Shown here one piece after another: positions 1 through 5,679 of a DNA stretch of 12,234 nt. The stretch's first letter is position 1, and each line of letters opens with the position of its first letter. The notes under the pieces are model-generated. The model was not told the DNA's origin. It saw only the letters and a list, made by a program, of their open reading frames with translations, and searched no databases. This stretch comes from Pedobacter sp. UBA4863 (GTDB taxonomy: Bacteria > Bacteroidota > Bacteroidia > Sphingobacteriales > Sphingobacteriaceae). The position numbers were made by a program, and so were the translations under genes. Location of the stretch: the NCBI RefSeq assembly GCF_002399615.1, contig NZ_DHDZ01000024.1, positions 1,106 through 13,339 on the forward strand. Reading direction: 5' to 3'.

Positions 1-38
1 CTTACCAAGGAAGTGCTCTACCGCTGAGCTACTTCGGC
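1..38 (-). tRNA. tRNA-Thr(GGU), 5' part only
   Basis: Read on the minus strand, this starts with acceptor arm GCCGAAG, followed by TA, a D-arm (GCTC AGCGGT AGAGC) and anticodon stem CTTCC with loop TTGGTAA. The anticodon GGU lies at 4-6, so it decodes Thr ACC/ACU. The 3' half lies beyond the window edge. It is the last of four clustered tRNA genes; in Bacteroidota this cluster normally precedes tuf, which should lie just outside. Confidence 0.93.
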
Positions 39-43
39 TTATT

Positions 44-76
44 AGTTTTCAGTTCTCAGCGTTCAGTTTTCAGTTC
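44..76. repeat. short tandem-like repeat in tRNA spacer
   Basis: The 12-mer agttttcagttc occurs exactly at 44-55 and 65-76 (21-base period), inside a low-complexity run of cagtt/actgcc words up to about 115. No gene is seen here. It separates tRNA-Gly from tRNA-Thr(GGU) and looks like a slippage-prone spacer. Confidence 0.6.
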
Positions 77-117
77 AAACTGCCTACTACTAACCGCCAA
101 CTGCTCACTCTTCTAAG

Positions 118-190
118 AGCGGAAGACGAGGTTCGAACTCGCGACCTATAGCTTGGAAGGCTATCGCTCTACCAACTGAGCTACTTCCGC
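118..190 (-). tRNA. tRNA-Gly(UCC)
   Basis: This is a full 73-base cloverleaf on the minus strand. Acceptor GCGGAAG pairs with CTTCCGC, the discriminator base is U, the anticodon stem ATAGC/GCTAT holds loop CTTCCAA with anticodon UCC at 155-157, and the T-arm contains GTTCGAA. CCA is not encoded. It sits between tRNA-Tyr and tRNA-Thr(GGU) in one probable transcript. Confidence 0.97.
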
Positions 191-196
191 TTTTTT

Positions 197-232
197 AATT
201 TGCTAATTAGCAAATTGACCAATTAGCAAATT
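197..232. repeat. palindrome plus direct repeat between tRNA-Gly and tRNA-Tyr
   Basis: Positions 197-216 are a perfect 20-base palindrome (arm aatttgctaa). The 12-mer aattagcaaatt at 205-216 is repeated at 221-232. The transcript could fold into an AT-rich hairpin here; it may mark a tRNA processing spacer or a duplicated repeat word. Confidence 0.7.
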
Positions 233-237
233 AAGAG

Positions 238-320
238 TGGGGAGAGAAGGATTCGAACCTTCGAAGTCTTGCGACAACAGAGTTACAGTCTGTCCCATTT
301 GGCCACTCTGGTATCTCCCC
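238..320 (-). tRNA. tRNA-Tyr(GUA)
   Basis: This is an 83-base class II tRNA with a long variable arm. Acceptor GGGGAGA pairs with TCTCCCC, the discriminator is A, and anticodon stem ACAGA/TCTGT holds loop CTGTAAC with GUA at 284-286. The T-arm carries GGTTCGAATCC. The long variable arm plus GUA makes it tyrosine. CCA is not encoded. Confidence 0.97.
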
Positions 321-357
321 CCTTTTACCTTAAAACTTAAAGTTCCAAAATAAAATG

Positions 358-430
<73 letters not shown>

Positions 431-455
431 TTTTTATTTTTCAATTAATGTGGCG

Positions 456-488
456 CAAATATATAAAAATTTGTTTTCTTACCTAAAA
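456..488 (-). promoter_or_regulatory. promoter of the tRNA cluster
   Basis: On the minus strand TATATTTG (456-463) is an exact match to the Bacteroidota -7 consensus TAnnTTTG. TTTTAG (483-488), 19 bases upstream, is a fair -33 element. Transcription would start near 450, about 20 bases before tRNA-Thr(UGU). A second TAAATTTG at 572-579 has no clear -33 partner. The terminator after hpf lies upstream, so the tRNAs need their own promoter. Confidence 0.6.
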
Positions 489-610
489 GAGCTCACATTT
501 TTTTTATTTTTTTCTCTTCACAGAACGACCCATTTTTTCTGGGCTATCGTACCCGTTTCCGAAATGGAATGCAAATTTACACAAATAATTTTCCTATAAA
601 AATTTATTTT

Positions 611-640
611 AAAAAAAATTGGCGAGCCCTAGCCCGCCAA
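611..640 (-). terminator. rho-independent terminator after hpf
   Basis: On the minus strand TTGGCG (640-635) and CGCCAA (624-619) form a GC-rich 6-bp stem around a 10-base loop, directly followed by a run of eight T. It lies 35 bases after the hpf stop codon and ends the xerC-hpf transcript before the tRNA promoter. Confidence 0.82.
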
Positions 641-674
641 CCGCTATATTATTGTTTTATTATATAATATCAAG

Positions 675-1022
675 CTAATAATCAGAGGGTTCATCCGCAT
701 TTATCAATGCTTTATGTTCGCTCAATTTTGCTCTAGTTTTATCTTTATGTTTTGTAATTTGTTTCCTTAACGACTCTATGGCTAGGTCCGTAGCCTCTTC
801 AAATGTTTTACATTGCTCTTTGGCAAACATGGTTCCGCCAGGCACAATTAATTTTATTTCGCTTATTTTATTGGCTTCATCTTCTACATTTTCTAGTTTT
901 AAGTAAACTTCACCACTTATAATTTGATCAAAAAACTGATCTAACTTATCTACTTTTTTTTGAATAAACTCCAGTAACTTCTTGTCTGCATTAAAATGGA
1001 TAGACTGTACTCTAATTTTCAT
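675..1022 (-). CDS. hpf: ribosome hibernation-promoting factor, short form (HPF/RaiA family)
   Basis: This 115-residue protein belongs to the S30EA/HPF family. These small cytosolic proteins bind the 30S decoding region, block tRNA and mRNA sites, and silence ribosomes in stationary phase or stress. The sequence opens with the family's beta strand (MKIRVQSIHF), then a long basic helix (about 13-32), a strand (SGEVYLKLENV), a strand (SEIKLIVPGG) and a second helix with FEEATDLAIESLRKQITKHK (76-95). The tail has no C-terminal dimerisation domain, so this is the short type. It begins 13 bases after the xerC stop and is probably translated from the same mRNA. Its start has a strong SD (AAGGAGG, 4 bases from ATG), unlike most genes here. 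Confidence 0.93.
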   Translation of the reverse strand: MKIRVQSIHFNADKKLLEFIQKKVDKLDQFFDQIISGEVYLKLENVEDEANKISEIKLIVPGGTMFAKEQCKTFEEATDLAIESLRKQITKHKDKTRAKLSEHKALINADEPSDY

Positions 1023-1026
1023 TTTT

Positions 1027-1033
1027 CCTCCTT
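1027..1033 (-). promoter_or_regulatory. strong Shine-Dalgarno of hpf
   Basis: AAGGAGG on the minus strand, 4 bases before the hpf ATG and immediately after the xerC TAA (1038-1036). Strong SD motifs are rare in Bacteroidota, so this site probably matters for control or coupling to xerC. Confidence 0.75.
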
Positions 1034-1035
1034 TT

Positions 1036-1920
1036 TTACGCCCTCGGATGGGCTTGTTTATAAATGGACTTTAATCTTTCTACTGAATTATGTGTATATA
1101 CTTGCGTGGCGGCCAAACTGGCATGCCCCAAAAGTTCTTTAATTGCATTCAAATCTGCCCCTCTATTAAGCAAACTGCTTGCAAACGAATGCCGCAACAC
1201 ATGTGGGCTCTTCTTATCTTGAGTTGATACTAATTTTAAACAACTATTTACTATACGATATATTAAGTTGGGGTAAGCCTGCTCCCCACTATTGGTAACG
1301 ATTATATAGGGGCTTTTGTTGTCGAATTTTTGTAAGACTTTTAAATCAACAAACTCCTGTAATTCTTCTTGCAATGGCTTGTGTATAGGAATTATTCGTT
1401 CTTTATTTCTTTTACCCAACACTTTAATGGTGCCTTCGTAGTTACTAAAATCAGTTTCTTTTAGGTTAACCAATTCAGATAAACGCATTCCTGTACCAAA
1501 TAGCAATTCTACCACTAACCTGTCTCTTTTCCCAGAGAAACTCTCGTCAAAACTATGCTCGCTATCTAAAAGTGTATCCATTTTCATTTCTTCTACAAAA
1601 ACAGGAAGTTTTTTAGGCACTTTTAATGCTTTTATCAATCTTGTTGGATTAGCCGCAATTTTATTTTCGCGATGCAAAAACTTATAAAAACTCTTTAAAG
1701 CCGACATTTTCCTGTTAACTGCAGTTTCGGACAAGCCTTGTTGCAGTAACAATACTATATAATTCTTAAAATGGAATACTTGGGCAGTTTCAATACGATC
1801 TACCTCTGCCGTTTTTAACCAACCTTCAAACTGTAGCAAATCGGTACGATATGCTTGCAGGGTATGTAGCGAGTAACGCTTTTCATATTTTAGGAAAGCC
1901 AGATAATCGTTAATTAGCAT
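1036..1920 (-). CDS. xerC: tyrosine recombinase XerC/XerD
   Basis: This 294-residue tyrosine site-specific recombinase probably resolves chromosome dimers at dif. The N-terminal SAM-like core-binding domain spans about residues 1-90; the catalytic domain follows. The active-site set is visible: R146 (GTGMRLSEL), K170 (VLGKRNKER), H240 and R243 (SPHVLRHSF), H266 (LLGHASL) and nucleophile Y275 (ATQVYTH). Length is normal for Xer proteins, and there is no sign of integrase-type arm-binding domains or a nearby mobile element. Its place just before hpf and the tRNA/tuf cluster is the usual Bacteroidota arrangement, which supports a housekeeping Xer role. XerC versus XerD cannot be settled from this sequence. 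The ATG has no clear SD, and a -7 element is not obvious in the gap upstream. Confidence 0.92.
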   Translation of the reverse strand: MLINDYLAFLKYEKRYSLHTLQAYRTDLLQFEGWLKTAEVDRIETAQVFHFKNYIVLLLQQGLSETAVNRKMSALKSFYKFLHRENKIAANPTRLIKALKVPKKLPVFVEEMKMDTLLDSEHSFDESFSGKRDRLVVELLFGTGMRLSELVNLKETDFSNYEGTIKVLGKRNKERIIPIHKPLQEELQEFVDLKVLQKFDNKSPYIIVTNSGEQAYPNLIYRIVNSCLKLVSTQDKKSPHVLRHSFASSLLNRGADLNAIKELLGHASLAATQVYTHNSVERLKSIYKQAHPRA

Positions 1921-1941
1921 ATTGCAGTTGTAGATTGGTAA

Positions 1942-2025
1942 TTAGGTGAATTTACAAAAGAAAAAGACATCGCCAAAGGATTTTAGCAAATTGTGACCAA
2001 AATCTTTCATCACATTGAATTGCAT
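1942..2025 (-). CDS. possible 27-residue small ORF upstream of xerC
   Basis: The minus strand carries AAGGAGGTTAA (2041-2031), one of the best SD matches in the window, followed by ATG at 2025 (9 bases from GGAGG) or in-frame GTG at 2028 (6 bases). The frame runs 27 codons to TAA at 1944-1942, ending 21 bases before the xerC ATG. The peptide starts MQFNVMKDFG and is rich in Phe and Lys (GDVFFFCKFT at the end). I do not recognise it. It could be a leader peptide coupling translation into xerC, a small protein, or a relic of a decayed gene. Only the SD and spacing support it. Confidence 0.3.
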   Translation of the reverse strand: MQFNVMKDFGHNLLKSFGDVFFFCKFT

Positions 2026-2034
2026 CACATTTAA

Positions 2035-2271
2035 CCTCCTTCAAAAGACGTTTTAGCCATTTTTGAGCATAAAGCACTAATTATTCTGGACATCAATAAT
2101 TTAGTCAGCAGTAAGGAAATCTTAAAAAATGGAGCACTTATTTTACAGATTATGTTTAGCGAGGGCGCTGCCCATGTGTTTTCTTTGAATCAACTTCAAA
2201 CATTAATTTTAGAGCAAAAACTACCGTATAAAAAAAGAGGCTCGAAAATTCCGGGCCTCTTTATATTTTAA
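2035..2271 (+). other. orphan plus-strand open frame, possible gene remnant
   Basis: A stop-free frame of 78 codons runs from just after TAA (2032-2034) to TAA at 2269-2271. It has no ATG near its start; the first is at 2152. The translation has protein-like composition (for example IFEHKALIILDINNLV and FSLNQLQTLILEQKLPY) and codon use like the neighbouring genes. It reads through the rpsU terminator hairpin at its 3' end, which argues against its last 12 codons being selected as protein. I do not recognise the family. It may be the tail of a decayed gene that lost its 5' part, or chance. Both flanking genes are on the other strand. Confidence 0.25.
2230..2262 (-). terminator. rho-independent terminator after rpsU
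   Basis: On the minus strand AAAGAGGC (2262-2255) pairs perfectly with GCCTCTTT (2241-2234), with a 13-base loop and a following TTTTATAC, giving a run of seven T. It lies 22 bases after the rpsU stop, so S21 is probably made from a single-gene mRNA and xerC-hpf needs another promoter or read-through. Confidence 0.85.
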
Positions 2272-2283
2272 TTCGAAAAGGAA

Positions 2284-2478
2284 TTAAATGGTTGCTTCTT
2301 GATTTAATCCTTGAATGTAAATCGCTTTCTTAACTTCGGTACGGCGAGCTACAGATTTTTTCTCGTATGCTTGACGGCTACGCAATTCTCTTAACACACC
2401 TGTTTTTTCGAATTTCTTCTTAAAACGTTTTAACGCCTTGTCTAACGACTCGCCATCTTTAATATTAATAATAATCAT
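2284..2478 (-). CDS. rpsU: 30S ribosomal protein bS21
   Basis: This 64-residue basic protein matches bS21: an N-terminal strand (MIIINIKDGESLDKALKRFK) followed by the family's FEKTGVLRELRSRQAYEKKS segment and a basic helix. It binds the 30S platform next to the 16S rRNA 3' end. In Bacteroidota ribosomes bS21, with bS18 and bS6, sequesters the anti-Shine-Dalgarno, so SD pairing is normally little used. The gene has its own -7 element (2537-2544), a leader hairpin, a strong SD (AGGAGG, 13 bases before ATG) and a terminator, so it looks like an independent unit. The strong SD fits the known idea that S21-free ribosomes translate rpsU preferentially. Confidence 0.96.
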   Translation of the reverse strand: MIIINIKDGESLDKALKRFKKKFEKTGVLRELRSRQAYEKKSVARRTEVKKAIYIQGLNQEATI

Positions 2479-2491
2479 AACGTTGAAAATA

Positions 2492-2497
2492 CCTCCT
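2492..2497 (-). promoter_or_regulatory. strong Shine-Dalgarno of rpsU
   Basis: AGGAGG, continuing as AGGAGGT, lies 13 bases before the rpsU ATG. The spacing is long but the match to the anti-SD is 7 bases. It probably allows self-limiting control: ribosomes lacking bS21 expose the anti-SD and can use it. Confidence 0.65.
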
Positions 2498-2512
2498 CTC
2501 GTGTTTTTTAAT

Positions 2513-2544
2513 GCCCCACATTTCTGCTTGGGGCTGCAAATGTA
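2513..2544 (-). promoter_or_regulatory. rpsU promoter and 5' leader hairpin
   Basis: TACATTTG (2544-2537) matches the -7 consensus TAnnTTTG; a weak -33 (TTTC, 2567-2564) lies 19 bases upstream. Transcription would start near 2531. Just there, GCCCCA (2534-2529) and TGGGGC (2518-2513) can form a 6-bp stem with a 10-base loop, so the mRNA may start with or close to a hairpin. An A-rich single-stranded stretch then leads to the SD. Confidence 0.5.
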
Positions 2545-2580
2545 GGCAAATTACTGAACATAAGAAAGTTTTTCTTATTA

Positions 2581-3735
2581 TTATTTTAATATCTCTCTTG
2601 CTATTACAATTTTTTGTATTTCTGAAGTACCTTCTCCTATGGTACAAAGCTTGGCATCTCTATAAAACTTCTCTACCGGAAAATCTTTGGTATAACCATA
2701 GCCTCCAAAAATTTGTACCGCTTCGGTAGCGCACCTCACTGCTACTTCTGAAGAGTAATATTTTGCCATTGCCGATTCTTTACTTACCGGTTGGTGTCTA
2801 TTTTTCAAATCAGCTGCCTGACGGATCAACAAATCGGCTGCCGCTATTTCGGTGGCCATATCTGCCAACTTAAAACTAATCCCTTGAAAGTTAGCAATAC
2901 GCTGTCCAAACTGCTGGCGCTCTTTTGAGTAGGCTAAGGCAGCTTCGTAAGCACCTTGGGCAATACCCAAACCTAACGCAGCAATAGAAATTCGGCCACC
3001 ATCTAACACTTTCATGGCTTGTTTAAACCCCTCTCCTTCTACGCCCAACAAATTTTCTTTGGGCACGCGGCAGTTATCAAAAATCATTTCGGTAGTTTCT
3101 GAAGCACGCATACCTAATTTATTTTCTTTTTTACCTGCGCTAAAACCTGGCGTACCCCTTTCTACTACTATGGCAGAAATTCCTTTAGAGCTTCCTATTT
3201 CGCCTGTGCGTACCATTACCACCGCTGCATCTCCAGACTTACCGTGGGTAATCCAGTTTTTTGCACCGTTAATTACATATTCATCACCATCTAAAACCGC
3301 AGTAGTTTGCATGCGCAAAGCATCAGAGCCTGTATTGGCTTCTGTTAAGCCCCAAGCGCCAATCCATTCGGCTGTAGCCAATTTGGGCAGCCATTTTGTT
3401 TTTTGCATTTCGTTACCAAATGCTAAGATATGGCCCGTACATAGCGAGTTATGTGCCGCCACCGACAAACCAATAGCGCCACAAACTTTAGAAATCTCTA
3501 CAATTACATCTACATACTCTTGGTAGCCAAAACCCGAACCTCCATATTGTTCGGGCACCAAAACACCCATTAAACCAATTTGCCCCAGTTCTTTAAATAA
3601 CGCTATCGGGAAATGCTGCGTTTCATCCCAATCCATTAAATTTTTACGAATGTTCTTTTCGGCGAAATCACGCACCATTTTTTTTATCATGGCACTGTTT
3701 TCTGTTTCTTGGAAATCGATTCCTGTTTGCATCAT
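2581..3735 (-). CDS. acyl-CoA dehydrogenase (short-chain/butyryl-type)
   Basis: This 384-residue FAD enzyme catalyses the first oxidation step of fatty-acid or branched-chain acyl-CoA degradation, passing electrons to electron-transfer flavoprotein. The three-domain layout is complete: N-terminal helical domain (about 8-122), middle beta domain with flavin/substrate motif GLTEANTGSD (129-138), and C-terminal helical domain with ERQQFGQ (272-278), QIFGGYGY (341-348) and the family's YRDAKLCTIGEGTSEIQ segment. The probable catalytic base is E368 in that last motif, the position used by short-chain and butyryl-CoA dehydrogenases. Chain-length choice cannot be proven. Two adjacent ATGs (3735, 3732) are possible starts. 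The next gene upstream is apt, 302 bases away, so it is probably transcribed separately. No strong terminator is seen before rpsU, only an AT-rich hairpin at 2560-2578. Confidence 0.93.
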   Translation of the reverse strand: MMQTGIDFQETENSAMIKKMVRDFAEKNIRKNLMDWDETQHFPIALFKELGQIGLMGVLVPEQYGGSGFGYQEYVDVIVEISKVCGAIGLSVAAHNSLCTGHILAFGNEMQKTKWLPKLATAEWIGAWGLTEANTGSDALRMQTTAVLDGDEYVINGAKNWITHGKSGDAAVVMVRTGEIGSSKGISAIVVERGTPGFSAGKKENKLGMRASETTEMIFDNCRVPKENLLGVEGEGFKQAMKVLDGGRISIAALGLGIAQGAYEAALAYSKERQQFGQRIANFQGISFKLADMATEIAAADLLIRQAADLKNRHQPVSKESAMAKYYSSEVAVRCATEAVQIFGGYGYTKDFPVEKFYRDAKLCTIGEGTSEIQKIVIAREILK

Positions 3736-4037
3736 ACCTGCTGTTAAAAGAAAAAAACTGTTTAAACACCTTGGCTTTTAGCTTAATGCATTTAAACAGT
3801 TTAGTAAGATTTATATTTGGTTGGGAACAATGATAAACAAATTATATTATACTTTCAAAGCAACTGCACTCTTTTCTAAATGGAATGTTTTGGTATATAG
3901 TTCATTTATTTCGTGAGTATCATTAAAAACAAACAAAACAGCCTAAATAATTCTTTTTTAATTTTTGAGTTTTTTTAGGGTTTACTAACGAAAAAAATTA
4001 AAACGTTAAAAATACATAGTAGTTTAGAAGTTGACTT
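3736..4037. other. non-coding gap between apt and acyl-CoA dehydrogenase
   Basis: These 302 bases are very AT-rich and hold no convincing gene. They contain the inverted repeat at 3755-3802 and, on the plus strand, a TATATTTG (3812-3819) without a -33 partner or a gene to drive. The promoter of the dehydrogenase must lie here on the minus strand, but I see no clean TAnnTTTG; TATAATTTG on that strand near 3840 is one base too long. Confidence 0.5.
3755..3802. repeat. 12-bp inverted repeat, same arms as 7600-7730 element
   Basis: AAACTGTTTAAA (3755-3766) is repeated inverted as TTTAAACAGTTT (3791-3802), with 24 unrelated bases between. The same arms bound the larger element at 7600-7730. It lies just upstream of the acyl-CoA dehydrogenase start, so its transcript could form a leader hairpin. 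It may be an internally deleted copy of the same repeat family. Confidence 0.7.
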
Positions 4038-4565
4038 TTAATAATCCGCCAACGAAAATAGTTGATGACTATACGTTTTTAACCTTTCTTTCCCGTTCAA
4101 AAAATCTAAATTTATTAGGAAAGAGTAACCGGCAATTTCTGCTCCGAGTTTTTGCACCAATGCCGAAGCGGCAACTACCGTTCCTCCGGTTGCCAACAAG
4201 TCATCGTGAATGAGCACTTGTTGCCCAGCCTCAAAAGCATCTTCGTGTACTTCTAAGATGGCGCTCCCATATTCTAAATTGTAAGATTGCTGTACCGTTT
4301 TATAGGGCAGTTTACCTGCTTTTCTAATAGGCACAAAAGGTACATTTAATTTTTGCGCCAAGGCCAAACCAAACAAAAAGCCCCTACTTTCTATTCCAGC
4401 AACTACATCTATTTTTAGGCCCCTAAGCTGCTGTGCCAATGCTACAACAATTTCATTGCACAAAGCAGGATTCTTTAATAACGGGGTAATATCTTTAAAA
4501 ACAATGCCTGGTTTTGGAAAATCGGGAACATCCCTAATTATTTGTTTTATCTTATCTGCTACCAT
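4038..4565 (-). CDS. apt: adenine phosphoribosyltransferase
   Basis: This 175-residue cytosolic purine-salvage enzyme makes AMP from adenine and PRPP. The type I PRTase fold is clear: N-terminal hood with DFPKPGIVFKDITPLL (15-30), substrate region AGIESRGFLFG (56-66), flexible-loop region RKAGKLP (81-87) and the PRPP-binding motif VLIHDDLLATGGT (117-129). I chose the ATG at 4565. An upstream ATG at 4661 would add 32 hydrophobic residues that no APT carries and would overlap the preceding gene by 26 bases. A TACTTTTG -7 element (4602-4609) lies between the two ATGs and supports this start. The length is normal. It follows the helix-hairpin-helix gene by 70 bases. Confidence 0.95.
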   Translation of the reverse strand: MVADKIKQIIRDVPDFPKPGIVFKDITPLLKNPALCNEIVVALAQQLRGLKIDVVAGIESRGFLFGLALAQKLNVPFVPIRKAGKLPYKTVQQSYNLEYGSAILEVHEDAFEAGQQVLIHDDLLATGGTVVAASALVQKLGAEIAGYSFLINLDFLNGKERLKTYSHQLFSLADY

Positions 4566-4601
4566 TTTAAGTGAAAAGTATAAAGTGGAAAAATTGAAAA
4601 T

Positions 4602-4609
4602 CAAAAGTA
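4602..4609 (-). promoter_or_regulatory. possible -7 element of apt
   Basis: TACTTTTG on the minus strand fits TAnnTTTG and would start transcription about 30 bases before the apt ATG. No good -33 element is seen 19-21 bases upstream, so this is weak. Confidence 0.35.
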
Positions 4610-4635
4610 AAAAAGTAAATGGTTTAAATTTTCTT

Positions 4636-5532
4636 TTATTTGAAATGTAGATAGGGCTCAATTTTCTGTATCGTTTCTGGTTTTAAAATGAGCACCTTAG
4701 CTAAATCGGCAATACTATTATAGGAGCCATGTTGCTTTCTATACTGTATAATGGCATTCATTTGTTTAAAGCTTAAATACGGATGCCTTTTTATATCGTC
4801 AAACTCTACTGTATTGATGTTTATCTTTTTAATACCTTCTAGGTCTATTTTTACTTGGTCTTTAATTTCATTAAACTTCGGAGTATCTACACCAAAAACC
4901 TCAAACAATTGCTCTTTGCTGTAAAACCCTCCCAAGCGTTCTCGGTACTTTACAATTCTTCTGGCAAAAGCAGCACCCACACCTTTAATTTTATCTAACT
5001 CTAATGTATCGGCACTATTAATTTCGACCACTATTGGTTCTTTTTTGGTATAGGTGTAATTTGATTTGCTTAACTGCTCGGTTTTAGGAATGCTTACATA
5101 GGGCAACAAAGCTTCGTACTTTTCTGGCGAAATGGTGTACATCTTTTTTAAATCTTCGGGCTTATAAAACTTGCCACCTTTTTTAACGTAATTTACAATA
5201 GACATTGCTTGTTTATACGAAAGACCAAAAGCTTGCCATTCTTTTTCGGTGATAAGATTGGGATTAAACTCGAAATAATGAACGGGTGTTTTAGTGGCTG
5301 CATCTTCAATTTGGTTTCGTGTATAGTTATAGGTCTTCTTCTGATACCGATCTACCAGCACCAGCTTTTGCAATGCAAGTTTTTCGTTCATGCCTTGAGG
5401 CTGTTTTTTATCGCTATAATATTGATATAGATAAGGCATTAAGGCAATGAACAATATCAAAACCACTAAGTACAATAACCCATTATACTCTCTTTTACTA
5501 AACCCGTAAGTATTTATTAGCCATTTCTTCAT
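4636..5532 (-). CDS. membrane-anchored helix-hairpin-helix protein (ComEA-like)
   Basis: This 298-residue protein has one N-terminal transmembrane segment (about 18-36, LLYLVVLILFIALMPYLY) and then three repeated helix-hairpin-helix units of about 60 residues (87-147, 170-230, 237-297). The middle unit is the clearest: INSADTLELDKIKGVGAA, then ARRIVKYRERLGGF. Such units bind the DNA backbone without sequence preference; the family is related to the DNA receptor ComEA of competence systems. The soluble part probably faces the periplasm. No other competence genes are near, so DNA uptake is only a possibility. Proteins of this layout are common in Bacteroidota and are usually annotated only as HhH-domain proteins. 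The ATG gives a short basic start (MKKWLINTYGFSKREY) before the membrane helix. Confidence 0.85.
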   Translation of the reverse strand: MKKWLINTYGFSKREYNGLLYLVVLILFIALMPYLYQYYSDKKQPQGMNEKLALQKLVLVDRYQKKTYNYTRNQIEDAATKTPVHYFEFNPNLITEKEWQAFGLSYKQAMSIVNYVKKGGKFYKPEDLKKMYTISPEKYEALLPYVSIPKTEQLSKSNYTYTKKEPIVVEINSADTLELDKIKGVGAAFARRIVKYRERLGGFYSKEQLFEVFGVDTPKFNEIKDQVKIDLEGIKKININTVEFDDIKRHPYLSFKQMNAIIQYRKQHGSYNSIADLAKVLILKPETIQKIEPYLHFK

Positions 5533-5643
5533 TGTTTATAGGCTTTTCTAATAAGGTTGAAATTAGTTTGGAGCAGCTTGACAAAACGGAATAGCAAATA
5601 GATGTTTTCATAGATTAGATAAGTAACTCCTAAATATAATCGT

Positions 5644-5651
5644 TAATTTTG
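5644..5651 (+). promoter_or_regulatory. possible -7 element of the acyltransferase gene
   Basis: TAATTTTG matches TAnnTTTG and lies 28 bases before the ATG at 5680. No clear -33 is present. The 147-base gap is divergent and must also hold the promoter of the helix-hairpin-helix gene, which I could not place. Confidence 0.35.
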
Positions 5652-5679
5652 AATTTACATTATACCTCATTATTTGTAC

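Noticed and set aside
44..232. Repeats between tRNA genes as a CRISPR array
   Set aside because: Only two copies of each short word, irregular spacing, no repeat-spacer pattern and no cas genes.
1036..1920. Xer-type recombinase near tRNA genes as sign of an integrated element
   Set aside because: It has the length and motifs of housekeeping Xer proteins, sits in the conserved rpsU-xer-hpf-tRNA order, and no att-like repeat or cargo genes are present.
3014..3526. 170-codon plus-strand ORF opposite the acyl-CoA dehydrogenase
   Set aside because: It lies wholly inside a well-conserved enzyme gene on the other strand and shows no recognisable domain; a codon-bias shadow.
3812..3916. Plus-strand TATATTTG followed by a 28-codon ORF from ATG 3830
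   Set aside because: The start would be only a few bases from the predicted transcript start, there is no -33 or SD, and the peptide is not recognisable; probably chance in AT-rich DNA.
4566..4661. 32-residue N-terminal extension of apt from an upstream ATG
   Set aside because: It is hydrophobic, absent from the APT family, overlaps the helix-hairpin-helix gene and contains the likely apt -7 element; the ATG at 4565 gives the standard enzyme start.
5674..5679. TTG start giving two extra residues on the acyltransferase
   Set aside because: The ATG two codons downstream is in frame and sufficient, and no SD supports the TTG.
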